64,000 nucleotides of DNA from Gracilibacillus sp. YIM 98692 (GTDB lineage: Bacteria; Bacillota; Bacilli; Bacillales; Amphibacillaceae), in assembly GCF_010993965.1 (NCBI RefSeq), contig NZ_WIXM01000003.1:186001-250000 (forward strand), in the 5' to 3' direction. The notes under the pieces are model-generated. The model searched no databases. It saw only the letters and a program-made list of their open reading frames with translations, and was not told the DNA's origin. The position numbers and the translations under genes were made by a program. Shown piece after piece: positions 45,299-53,399 of the stretch (position 1 is its first letter; each line of letters begins with the position of its first letter).

Positions 45299-45469
45299 GA
45301 GCACGCCTCCTTTAACTTTCTATCAAATCAACCAGTTTAGAACACCTATTTAATGTGTTATTAAACTCTTCCCATATAAAACAACTTCTAAACCTATTTT
45401 TATATTTTTTATTTTATATGTCTCAGCTTGAATAATTGTGAGGGGCAATGTCCTAGAATAAGAAAAATA
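45299..45469. other. AT-rich intergenic stretch, nothing seen
   Basis: No reading frame with ribosome site, hairpin terminator or repeat could be seen before the truncated family A copy. Confidence 0.4.
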
Positions 45470-45532
45470 AAGAAAGACTTCCATCATCGGGGGTTTTTTC
45501 ATCCCCCATTAAATAATGTGTTAGCTTGTAAT
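45470..45532 (+). repeat. Repeat family A, copy A4 (truncated)
   Basis: Only the first hairpin half remains: GACTTCCATCATCGGGGG and ATCCCCCATT, then GTGTTAGC. The second hairpin and the conserved GTTCACCGTGATAAA end are missing. Confidence 0.6.
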
Positions 45533-45636
45533 GTGTAATCATGCTATTAGGTAGACTTTTCTAAATGAATTTTGATAAGCTTAGTAATGGTAAATCGATG
45601 CGTTTTTTTACTAACAGATAATATGGAGGCTTTTTC

Positions 45637-46509
45637 ATGGATCAATATAATAAGTATAAAAAAGGTGAAAAAGGTGCTTGGTTAAGTATCATTGCTTACC
45701 TTATATTAGCTATTCTAAAATTAAGCATTGCCTCAATCGGGAATTCCTCTGCATTGTGGGCAGATGGGCTAAATAATACAACAGATATCATTGCCTCCGT
45801 AGCAGTTTTAATCGGCTTAAAAATTTCTCGTAAGCCCCCTGATGAAGATCATCATTATGGCCACTTCCGAGCAGAAATGATTGCCTCTTTATTCGCAGCT
45901 TTTATTATGGCCTTTATTGGTATTCAGGTATTAGTGGATACGGGCAAAGCATTGATAAACGGTCAGTTTGAACAGCCTGATATGCTTACTGCCTGGACAG
46001 CCCTTTTTGCAGCGTTTGTCATGTTTGGCGTTTATTTATATAACCTTAGACTTGGGGAAAAAATCAATAGTTCAGCTTTAAAAGCCGCAGCACAAGATAA
46101 CAAATCTGATGCACTTGTCAGCATTGGAGCATTTGTAGGGATTGTTGGGGCACAATTACAATTTTTTTGGTTAGATCCATTAGCAGGAGCAATTGTTGGT
46201 ATTATTATATGTAAGACAGCTTGGGATATATTCAGAGAAGCTACCCATACTTTAACGGATGGCTTTCATCCCAATGAAATAAAACTGATACAAAAAAGCA
46301 TTGTCCAGCACCCTGATGTATTAAAGCTGAAGGAAGTAAGAGGACGCAAACATGGAAACCAAACTTTAATTGAAGCAACAATATATGTTGACCCATCATT
46401 GACCGTTAAACAAGGACATGATATTACCGATAACATTGAAGACATGCTATGGACCAAACATAATGTACCACACACACATATTCATATAGAACCATATCAG
46501 AAAAATTGA
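45637..46509 (+). CDS. Cation diffusion facilitator (FieF-like)
   Basis: A 290-residue efflux protein for divalent metals. About six membrane helices are followed by a cytoplasmic domain (from about 205). Landmarks: ALWADGLNNTTDI in helix 2, DEDHHYGHFRAEMIA and AAAQDNKSDALVS in helix 5, with metal ligands. The metal (Fe, Mn or Zn) cannot be decided by eye. ATGGAGG lies before the start. It is a different subfamily from CzcD at 60 kb. Confidence 0.88.
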   Translation: MDQYNKYKKGEKGAWLSIIAYLILAILKLSIASIGNSSALWADGLNNTTDIIASVAVLIGLKISRKPPDEDHHYGHFRAEMIASLFAAFIMAFIGIQVLVDTGKALINGQFEQPDMLTAWTALFAAFVMFGVYLYNLRLGEKINSSALKAAAQDNKSDALVSIGAFVGIVGAQLQFFWLDPLAGAIVGIIICKTAWDIFREATHTLTDGFHPNEIKLIQKSIVQHPDVLKLKEVRGRKHGNQTLIEATIYVDPSLTVKQGHDITDNIEDMLWTKHNVPHTHIHIEPYQKN

Positions 46510-46549
46510 AGGATTGTGGTCCTTTTTAGGATCACAATCCTTCTTTTTC
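46508..46549. terminator. Bidirectional terminator between CDF and acetyltransferase genes
   Basis: GAAGGATTGTG and CACAATCCTTC form the stem with T on both sides. Confidence 0.9.
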
Positions 46550-47083
46550 TAATTGATCTAATTGGTGGATTAATTGTGTTATATCTTTGAAACCATAAGC
46601 TGTTTCCTGGTACGTACCATAACCAATTGTTGTTTGTTCTTGTTCAATTTTTTTTGCACCGAGCTTTAAATAAAACTGATGTGTTGGATTGTTCGTTAAT
46701 ACCCATATTAATAGTGAATGATAACCTAGTCTCTTCATTTCATTTGAAAACGCTTTTAATAATAGCGCCCCTAAACCTTTCCGCTGATGTGTTGGTAATA
46801 GATAAATAGCAAAAATTTCCCCATCATAGCCAAATCGCTCTGTTCTTTCTTTTCCTCCTGAAATAAACCCAACAATTTTTCGATTTTCTTCCACTACCAT
46901 GACGGGTTGTTGCTCTTTAGGCATTTTTAAAATAGTTTCCCAGAGTATAGTACGATTTTCCACCGTACTATTTGACATATCCTGTTCATTAATTAAATCT
47001 TTATACGTATCTTTCCAGCTACTTACATGTACCTCAGCGATAGACTTTGCATCATGGATATTTCCTCTTCTTATTTGATACAT
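46532..47083 (-). CDS. GNAT family N-acetyltransferase
   Basis: A 183-residue acyl-CoA transferase. The acetyl-CoA loop is LLPTHQRKGLGALLL (Q/RxxGxG/A), followed by the WVLTNNPTHQFYLKLGAKK motif. Substrate unknown. ATG 47083 follows AAAGGGTG; the upstream GTG at 47092 lies in that site. Placed before azlCD on the other side of a 24-base gap on the same strand. Confidence 0.87.
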   Translation of the reverse strand: MYQIRRGNIHDAKSIAEVHVSSWKDTYKDLINEQDMSNSTVENRTILWETILKMPKEQQPVMVVEENRKIVGFISGGKERTERFGYDGEIFAIYLLPTHQRKGLGALLLKAFSNEMKRLGYHSLLIWVLTNNPTHQFYLKLGAKKIEQEQTTIGYGTYQETAYGFKDITQLIHQLDQLEKEGL

Positions 47084-47107
47084 GTTCGACACCCTTTACT
47101 CTACTCA

Positions 47108-47401
47108 TTAAATGGTAAAAAATAAAACAGTTAAGATCGCACTAAATACTACAAGAATAACGTGAACGCGAAGCCATGACAATAGAATTGCCACTCCTCC
47201 TGCAGCGAGTGCCACATAAGGCCTATCTGGAGTCACTGATAAAATTCCAGGAAAAATTAACGCACCAAGTGCAGCATATGGAATGGCTTGTAACCACTTA
47301 TTCACCCATTCTGGAAACTGCACTAAATCTACAATATAAGCAGGAATGACTCGAGGAATAGCTGTAACTAATGCCATTCCAAGAATAATGAACCATGTCA
47401 T
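47108..47401 (-). CDS. azlD: AzlD-type small permease subunit
   Basis: A 97-residue protein with three to four hydrophobic helices, partner of AzlC in branched-chain amino acid export. Its ATG overlaps the azlC stop (ATGA) and has GGAGGAGAA just upstream, so the longer reading from 47470 is false. Confidence 0.9.
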   Translation of the reverse strand: MTWFIILGMALVTAIPRVIPAYIVDLVQFPEWVNKWLQAIPYAALGALIFPGILSVTPDRPYVALAAGGVAILLSWLRVHVILVVFSAILTVLFFTI

Positions 47402-48111
47402 GCGTTCTCCTCCTCTAAAACAAACACTCCAATAAGACCGCCAACTAGCGTACCGACAACGATTCCCCATCCCTGTCCAATTTCTGGACTAAGAAGAAAA
47501 TTCGAAACCATGGCGGTAGCACTAATCCAAATAATACGCTTCTGTTTCCGAACAGACGGTACTAACAGTGCTATAAACATAGCATATAGAGCAACTCCCA
47601 TACTTTGACTTAATGCTTCTGGTATAATCTCTCCAAGTATTCCACCAAGGAATGATCCAAAAACCCACGATAAATAAGAAGTCAAAAATATGGTTCCATA
47701 AAAATAATAACCATAGGATTGATTTACCTGTTTACGATAAATGGATGAAACAGAAAATGTTTCGTCAGTTAAACCTAGTGCAAGTGGAAATTTGACTTTC
47801 AATGAATAATGCTTAATTTGATTAATAAAGGATAAACTCATGACAAAATGGCGAAAATTCAGCACAAAAGTGGCAATAATTATTTCCATTGCACTGACCC
47901 CGAGCCCTATCATCCCTGCTCCCATAAATTGGGCTGCCCCAGCAAATACGAGCAGGCTCATGCCAGTAATCTCTCCTAATGACAATCCTGCTTGTTTTGC
48001 TAAAACGCCATATGCGATAGCAATCGGTAAATATCCAATGACAATCGGAGATCCAGCTACAAAACCATCTCGGATTTGCATCTTTTTTTCTTCTTTTTCT
48101 TCATAATCCAT
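47398..48111 (-). CDS. azlC: AzlC-type branched-chain amino acid exporter
   Basis: A 237-residue membrane protein with about six to seven helices. Family landmarks: PIVIGYLPIAIAYGVLAKQA near the start and FAGAAQFMGAGMI, then LNFRHFVMSLSF. With AzlD it forms a two-part exporter for branched-chain amino acids or analogues. AAAGGG lies about 12 bases before the ATG; a second ATG ten codons later is possible. Confidence 0.9.
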   Translation of the reverse strand: MDYEEKEEKKMQIRDGFVAGSPIVIGYLPIAIAYGVLAKQAGLSLGEITGMSLLVFAGAAQFMGAGMIGLGVSAMEIIIATFVLNFRHFVMSLSFINQIKHYSLKVKFPLALGLTDETFSVSSIYRKQVNQSYGYYFYGTIFLTSYLSWVFGSFLGGILGEIIPEALSQSMGVALYAMFIALLVPSVRKQKRIIWISATAMVSNFLLSPEIGQGWGIVVGTLVGGLIGVFVLEEENA

Positions 48112-48131
48112 TTTACTAGTTAACCCTTTAC

Positions 48132-48893
48132 TTATAAAGACTCATCATCTTGATCTGTTAAGATCATTGGACCTTCTTTAGAAATTACAATGGTGTGTTC
48201 ATATTGTGCTGATCTTCCCCCATCTGTTGTGCGAGCTGTCCAGTTATTATCATCCATTTTACTTTGCCAAGTCCCCTCGTTAATCATTGGCTCAATGGTT
48301 ACAACCATTCCTTCTTTCAGACGAGGGCCTTTTCCTGCTATACCAAAATGTGGAATATGTGGATCTTCATGAATAGTCGGCCCTATTCCATGTCCTGTAA
48401 AGTCGCGAACAACGGAGAAACCTTCACCCTCTGCATATTGTTGAATAGCATGTCCAATATCCCCAATACGTTTTCCTGGCATTGCTTGTTCGATTCCCTT
48501 ATATAAGGAGTTTTTTGTCACTTCTAATAACTTTTTGGTATCTTCGTCTGGCTCGCCAACTACATATGTCCATGCAGAGTCCGCTAATCCTCCATTGAGA
48601 TTAACCACCATATCAATGGTTACAATATCTCCTTTTACTAACTGTTCATCTCGAGGAAAACCATGGCATATTTCATCATTGATCGATGCGCATGTAGCAT
48701 ATGGGTAACCGCTATAACCTTTTTGTTCCGGGGTTGCACCATGGTCTGCTAGAAACTTCTCCACGAAATCATCAATCTCTTTTGTTGTTACCCCTGGTTT
48801 CATTCTATTCGAAATTTCTTTATGGCACTTTGCAAGTAGCTTACCTGCCTCATGCATCATTTCTATTTCACGTTTACTTTTTCTTGTAATCAT
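48132..48893 (-). CDS. map: Type I methionine aminopeptidase
   Basis: Removes N-terminal methionine. A 253-residue type Ia enzyme with metal ligands in VTIDMVVNLNGGLADSAW (two Asp), FTGHGIGPTIHEDPHIPHFG (His), TIEPMIN (Glu) and YEHTIVIS (Glu). Substrate histidine in CHGFPRD. ATG 48893 (MITRKS) follows GGAAGTTAGG. It stands outside the secY-adk-map ribosomal cluster, so it is probably a second map copy like B. subtilis yflG, though this cannot be confirmed from the window. Confidence 0.93.
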   Translation of the reverse strand: MITRKSKREIEMMHEAGKLLAKCHKEISNRMKPGVTTKEIDDFVEKFLADHGATPEQKGYSGYPYATCASINDEICHGFPRDEQLVKGDIVTIDMVVNLNGGLADSAWTYVVGEPDEDTKKLLEVTKNSLYKGIEQAMPGKRIGDIGHAIQQYAEGEGFSVVRDFTGHGIGPTIHEDPHIPHFGIAGKGPRLKEGMVVTIEPMINEGTWQSKMDDNNWTARTTDGGRSAQYEHTIVISKEGPMILTDQDDESL

Positions 48894-49030
48894 TCCTAAC
48901 TTCCTTTCTTCCCTCAACCATTGTATCTTCATAAATTTTATCATATTTTATAGAAAGTTGTGCAAAAAAACAACTTAAACCCTTAGGAAAAATTCCGACA
49001 GGTCCCAAATACCGTGCAAATGAATAGGGA

Positions 49031-49060
49031 AAAAGCTGGCGATAATAATCGCCAGCTTTT
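49031..49060. terminator. Strong bidirectional terminator between yjcZ and map
   Basis: AAAAGCTGGCGAT and ATCGCCAGCTTTT form a perfect 13-bp stem around AAT(A). Confidence 0.93.
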
Positions 49061-49091
49061 TGGTTTCTACTTATCTGCTTCTATCTATTAA

Positions 49092-49199
49092 TTAGTAGCC
49101 GCCGTATCCCCAAGAAGCACCGATAATAATTAATAGAATAAAAAGCACCACGATTAGCGCAAAACCTGATCCGTATCCATATTGTTGTGCACCCATCAT
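49092..49199 (-). CDS. YjcZ-family small sporulation protein
   Basis: A 35-residue peptide: [12 protein letters not shown], a hydrophobic helix ([17 protein letters not shown]), then WGYGGY. This is the YjcZ/SscA pattern, known from small proteins associated with spore coat assembly. GGAGG lies 5 or 8 bases before the two adjacent ATGs (49199 or 49196). A SigK-type promoter stands upstream and a terminator follows. Confidence 0.88.
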   Translation of the reverse strand: MMGAQQYGYGSGFALIVVLFILLIIIGASWGYGGY

Positions 49200-49227
49200 T
49201 TATCCCTCCTTATCATTCTTACACTTA

Positions 49228-49255
49228 TAAGGTATGTTAGAGAAGGAGGATTGGT
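49228..49255 (-). promoter_or_regulatory. SigK-type promoter of the YjcZ-family gene
   Basis: On the minus strand ACC and CATACCTTA (CATANNNTA) are separated by 16 bases, the same spacing as before yabG. Confidence 0.6.
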
Positions 49256-49288
49256 CCATTTATTTGAGTAAAATGGGTGATCACCTAA

Positions 49289-50041
49289 TTACAGTAAATC
49301 CTTCACACTATAGTATTTGCCATTCTCAAGAGATTCCTCATCATCCAAACGATCTACTAATACAGCAGCAACAATATCGGTATCCCGTAATTTATGTTCT
49401 GATTTGTATGCTTTAAATTTTTCTACATCTACAAATTGACTGGGATTTGCTGAACGAATTTCTCCTTGCATATCTGTATCCATAATACTCGGATCAAATA
49501 AAACAATTTTGTTACCTGTATTTAACTGAGCTTGTTCAATGGCAACTGTGTCCGTATACCTATCTAGTCCTGCCTTCGTGCTGCAATAAGCATTCCATCC
49601 ATAAACGGAACGATTTGCTGCACCTGAAGTGACATTTGCAATGACAAGCGGTATGTTTTGATCACGCCATGCGTCTAACCATAAATTCGTTACAATTATT
49701 GGCGATAATAAATTAACATGTACATGATCCACAAGTTGAGATGTGGACTGCTTCCCTGCTTGTTCAATTGGCGATACAAGTGCCGCATTTTGAACTAAAT
49801 GCAGTGAATCTAACGGCTTCTCTTTTAAATGTTCAATAATCTGTTGAAAGGTATGCTCTGTTTCATCTAAGTCAGATAAATCCACATGATAATGGGTATA
49901 TGTACCTGGCAAACCGGCTTCTTTTAATGATGGATTATCATGTCTTGCTAAACCAATAACATGAAATGACTTTTCCATTAACAATTTAGCAATGGATGCA
50001 CCTAAGCCTTTTGAGGTCCCAGTAACCACTGCATATTTCAC
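49289..50041 (-). CDS. Short-chain dehydrogenase (YueD / benzil reductase type)
   Basis: A 250-residue SDR: NADP-binding TGTSKGLG (about 7-14), QNAALVSP (NAA motif), SGAA and the catalytic YxxxK in AYCSTKAGL. It resembles YueD-type enzymes that reduce benzil or sepiapterin-like carbonyls; physiological substrate unknown. GTG start with GGTGAGGTG ahead. Follows the transsulfuration gene by 18 bases, so probably in one operon. Confidence 0.86.
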   Translation of the reverse strand: MKYAVVTGTSKGLGASIAKLLMEKSFHVIGLARHDNPSLKEAGLPGTYTHYHVDLSDLDETEHTFQQIIEHLKEKPLDSLHLVQNAALVSPIEQAGKQSTSQLVDHVHVNLLSPIIVTNLWLDAWRDQNIPLVIANVTSGAANRSVYGWNAYCSTKAGLDRYTDTVAIEQAQLNTGNKIVLFDPSIMDTDMQGEIRSANPSQFVDVEKFKAYKSEHKLRDTDIVAAVLVDRLDDEESLENGKYYSVKDLL

Positions 50042-50059
50042 TTAAAACACCTCACCTGT

Positions 50060-51196
50060 TTATTTTTGAGCCTTGTCTAAGGCTTTTTCCATTGTTTGTA
50101 TAATATCAGACACATCTTCGATACCAACAGATATTCGAACCAACCCTTTCGTAATGCCTAATTCATCCTGAGTTTCTTTTGGCAATGCTCGGTGTGAAGT
50201 GCCAATTGGATAGGATACTGTTGTTTCAACGCCTGCTAAAGTTGCCACAATTTTAATCCAATCTAAGGATTCAAAAAAGATTTCCTCATCCGCTTTACCT
50301 GTTATATCTATAGTTACGATGGCACCATTTCCTTTTTCTGAAACATATGTTGGATAATACACTTTATCAACACCAGGATGTTTGCTCATAGCTTGGGCAA
50401 GCTGCTCTGCATTTTTTACATGACGCTCCATACGAACACTTAATGTTTTTAATCCACGTACTGTTAACCATGCCTCAAACGGGCTTAGATTGGCACCCAA
50501 ATTGACACATTTCTTTCTAGCAACTTCAATTAACTCTTCATCTCCTGAAAGTGCACCTGCAGTGATATCACTATGTCCACCTAGATATTTGGTTGCACTA
50601 TGTACCACTAGATTTGCACCCTTATCATAAGGCTGTACTAAATATGGTGTAGCAAATGTATTATCTATCATTAATTTTAACTGATGCTTTTTTGCAACTT
50701 GCGCAACACGATCTAAATCCTCCACACGGAGCAAAGGATTCGTGATCGATTCTGTATACAATAACACCGTATTATCTTTCATGTGAGATTCAATATCCTG
50801 TTCAAATGGAATAAAACTTACCTCAATCCCAAAGTCCGTCAGTTCATTTGCTAAAAGCTCATATGTTCCGCCATATAAATCAGTGGAAGCTAACACATGG
50901 TCTCCTGCTTTTGCTACAGATAAAATACCAACCATAATAGCTGATAATCCTGAAGAAGTAGCGATGCCATCAGGTGCGCTTTCTAATTGCGCCACAGCTC
51001 GGCCTAATTCATCCGTGTTGGGATTACCAGTTCTTGTATATAGATAATCTCGATCTCCAGTGAAAAAGTTTTCTATATCCTGTAAATTTTTAAATGTAAA
51101 GGCTGATGTTTGATGAATTGGTGTTACTTTAGCAGGAATCCCTTCTGTTCTTTTCATTGTTACATGTACAGACTTTGTGTCAAATTGATGTCCCAT
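50060..51196 (-). CDS. PLP-dependent transsulfuration enzyme (cystathionine synthase/lyase family)
   Basis: A 378-residue member of the Cys/Met metabolism family. The PLP lysine is in HSATKYLGGHSDI (about residue 200), and YTRTGNPNTDELG near the N-terminus and DNTFATPYLVQP are conserved. Exact reaction (cystathionine gamma-synthase, gamma- or beta-lyase, methionine gamma-lyase) cannot be settled. No S-box or T-box is visible upstream. GGAAGAGGATT precedes the ATG. Confidence 0.88.
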   Translation of the reverse strand: MGHQFDTKSVHVTMKRTEGIPAKVTPIHQTSAFTFKNLQDIENFFTGDRDYLYTRTGNPNTDELGRAVAQLESAPDGIATSSGLSAIMVGILSVAKAGDHVLASTDLYGGTYELLANELTDFGIEVSFIPFEQDIESHMKDNTVLLYTESITNPLLRVEDLDRVAQVAKKHQLKLMIDNTFATPYLVQPYDKGANLVVHSATKYLGGHSDITAGALSGDEELIEVARKKCVNLGANLSPFEAWLTVRGLKTLSVRMERHVKNAEQLAQAMSKHPGVDKVYYPTYVSEKGNGAIVTIDITGKADEEIFFESLDWIKIVATLAGVETTVSYPIGTSHRALPKETQDELGITKGLVRISVGIEDVSDIIQTMEKALDKAQK

Positions 51197-51346
51197 AATC
51201 CTCTTCCTTTCTTCCCTTTACCTTTTATATCTATTTCTATCGGCAATTTCTACATTAATTCTACTTTAACGTAAACTTCTACATTTTCCAACTGTGAAAT
51301 ATAAAAAATATAGATAAGCTGCAATGTGATAAATGTATTCGACTTA

Positions 51347-52351
51347 TTACGCAAAGCGATAATAAACTAAAATAAATGTTGCCAGAACAAAGATAAAGTT
51401 TAGAAAAACAAAGATAAACTGATCTATTTTCGTTTTATGCATTTTAATCGGCGGATGGTAGAAAGAGACTCCTTCAATAATAAATAATAGTAATACAATA
51501 TGAATCATAGCATGGCCAATGATTTCAGTCATACCGAATAATAAACTGGTCATAATAAAAATGACAGTAACAACTAGTCCTAAGATACGATTTAATATTC
51601 CTACGACAAGTAAGTAGCCGACAACAAATTCGACAAAAGCGGCCATGACAATAAAGGTTTCCGGATCAAAACCAAATGTCGGTACGTGATGATTTATCAC
51701 AATATCTAATGTCATGGAAGGATAAACCCACTTTTCAACGGCTACCCAACAAAGGCTCAGTCCTGTACCTAAATATAAAAACGGAAATCCCCAGCCTTCG
51801 TATTTTGACTTTCCAATCAACAAAACAAATATAATAGCTAAATAAAACCCGTAATCCAACATATAAAACCAGCCGAAATCAGACCAAACCGTAATAAACA
51901 ACCCAAGCATTAAGACAGCAGCGACTTTCGTGGATATATGGTGTGGGATCAATAATCCTATAATAATCGCAATCATAACAGTCATTTGCCAAGTTGATGT
52001 TATTTCAAATTCTGGAGCAAACATAGAGCCTGACATCACTTGAATAATAAAAGCAAGAGCTGTTCCATATTTTAATATTTTACGTGAATACTTTCGAAAC
52101 TTATTCAACCATTGATCAAGATTTCTAGCATAAGGAATCTTTAAAAAATGATCCATTACTTGAGAAAGAATTGCTAAAACAATGGCAACGATGATGGCAA
52201 ACACTATAAAAAAGGGAGATAAAATTTGTTCTATTGGAACTTTCTCCGGTTCTACTTCCGCAAACCATTTCACATGAGCGTACGCCGTCGCAGGCGCAGC
52301 AACTAACAAAGAAATAATAAATGTGATAAAACCTTTTTTAAAAAGAAGCAT
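51347..52351 (-). CDS. DoxX-like multi-pass membrane protein
   Basis: A 334-residue protein. A hydrophobic N-terminus with AATAYA-type cleavage region is followed by about eight helices. The second half (GTGLSLCWVAVEKWVYPSM, FVEFVVGYLLVVG) looks like a DoxX/quinone-oxidoreductase-type domain. ATG 52351 has GGAG 8 bases before it. It lies downstream of the qox genes behind a terminator, so a respiratory link is only suggestive. Confidence 0.75.
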   Translation of the reverse strand: MLLFKKGFITFIISLLVAAPATAYAHVKWFAEVEPEKVPIEQILSPFFIVFAIIVAIVLAILSQVMDHFLKIPYARNLDQWLNKFRKYSRKILKYGTALAFIIQVMSGSMFAPEFEITSTWQMTVMIAIIIGLLIPHHISTKVAAVLMLGLFITVWSDFGWFYMLDYGFYLAIIFVLLIGKSKYEGWGFPFLYLGTGLSLCWVAVEKWVYPSMTLDIVINHHVPTFGFDPETFIVMAAFVEFVVGYLLVVGILNRILGLVVTVIFIMTSLLFGMTEIIGHAMIHIVLLLFIIEGVSFYHPPIKMHKTKIDQFIFVFLNFIFVLATFILVYYRFA

Positions 52352-52428
52352 AAGCTTGTCTCCTTTATTCAACATACTACAATCACTATAACACAACACC
52401 AGTTACTCCTACGATAAAGGCTGTATCA

Positions 52429-52471
52429 TAAAAGGGCTGTACTCATCTATTGATAAGACAGCCCTTTTTAT
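52429..52471 (-). terminator. Terminator of the qox operon
   Basis: AAAAAGGGCTGT and ACAGCCCTTTT pair over a 15-base loop; it lies 20 bases after qoxD. Confidence 0.8.
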
Positions 52472-52490
52472 CATAATCTATTTTATGATA

Positions 52491-52796
52491 TTAATGCATA
52501 GCAGCATGGCCTGATGTTAGTACCCAAATAGATCCAAATACGATAACTAATGCTAAGAATATACTATAAACCATATTGACGACATTGATCATACCTTCTT
52601 TGCCTTCTGTTACGTGCATAAACATAAATAATTGAATAAGTGCCTGAAAGATAGCTAAAATACCTATCACCCATACAATCACTGTTTTAGAGAAATCAGT
52701 ATTAAAAGCAACAAAAACAGCAAGTAAAGTTAGTGCAATTGAAAGGACAAAACCAATCAGATGATTCCACGGAAAATGATTTGTTTTGGTACTCAT
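52491..52796 (-). CDS. qoxD: Quinol oxidase subunit IV
   Basis: A 101-residue three-helix protein: WNHLIGFVLSIALTLLAVFV, VIWVIGILAIFQALIQLFMFMH and a third helix at the end. It is the assembly/stability subunit of the oxidase. It starts directly at the end of qoxC with no gap. Confidence 0.92.
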   Translation of the reverse strand: MSTKTNHFPWNHLIGFVLSIALTLLAVFVAFNTDFSKTVIVWVIGILAIFQALIQLFMFMHVTEGKEGMINVVNMVYSIFLALVIVFGSIWVLTSGHAAMH

Positions 52797-53399
52797 TTAC
52801 ATCACCATTCCTTTCAAATACACGAAGGTAAAAATAAAGATCCATACTACATCTAAGAAGTGCCAATAAAGACTAGCAATAAAAAATTTACTAGCGGTTT
52901 TTTCTGTAATGCCGCGTCTTGCTAATTGAATTAACAACAGACTTATCCAGAATATCCCGAAGGTTACGTGTGCCCCATGAGTTCCTAATAATGTGAAAAA
53001 GGCTGCGGTAAATCCACTCGTTTGAATGGAAGCTCCTTCGTGCACATAATGAATAAATTCGTTAATTTCCATATATAAGAAGCCAGCACCTAATAATAAT
53101 GTCACAATCGTCCAAACCATTAACCCGGTTTTATGGTGACTTCTCATCGAATGAATCGCTAATCCACACGTAAAACTACTCGTTAAAAGCAAGAAGGTTT
53201 CAATTAAGACATCTTTTAAGATAAAGATATCTTGACCAGTAGGCCCTCCTGCTGTGTTATGCTCGAGAACAAAATAAGAAGCAAATAGTGTGGAGAAAAG
53301 GACAATTTCAGCACCTAAGAAAACCCAAAACCCTAGTATATTCATTTGACTTTGTTGAGTTTTATATTCTAATGGCATATTATTTGCATGTGAAGTCAT
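52797..53399 (-). CDS. qoxC: Quinol oxidase subunit III
   Basis: A 200-residue membrane protein with five helices. Typical COX3 features are FWVFLGAEIVLFSTLFASYF, GTHGAHVTFGIFW and YWHFLDVVWIFIF. Its ATG overlaps the qoxB stop (ATGA). Confidence 0.94.
   Translation of the reverse strand: MTSHANNMPLEYKTQQSQMNILGFWVFLGAEIVLFSTLFASYFVLEHNTAGGPTGQDIFILKDVLIETFLLLTSSFTCGLAIHSMRSHHKTGLMVWTIVTLLLGAGFLYMEINEFIHYVHEGASIQTSGFTAAFFTLLGTHGAHVTFGIFWISLLLIQLARRGITEKTASKFFIASLYWHFLDVVWIFIFTFVYLKGMVM

Noticed and set aside
51197-51346. SAM or T-box riboswitch before the transsulfuration gene
   Set aside because: None of the conserved S-box or T-box blocks can be found.
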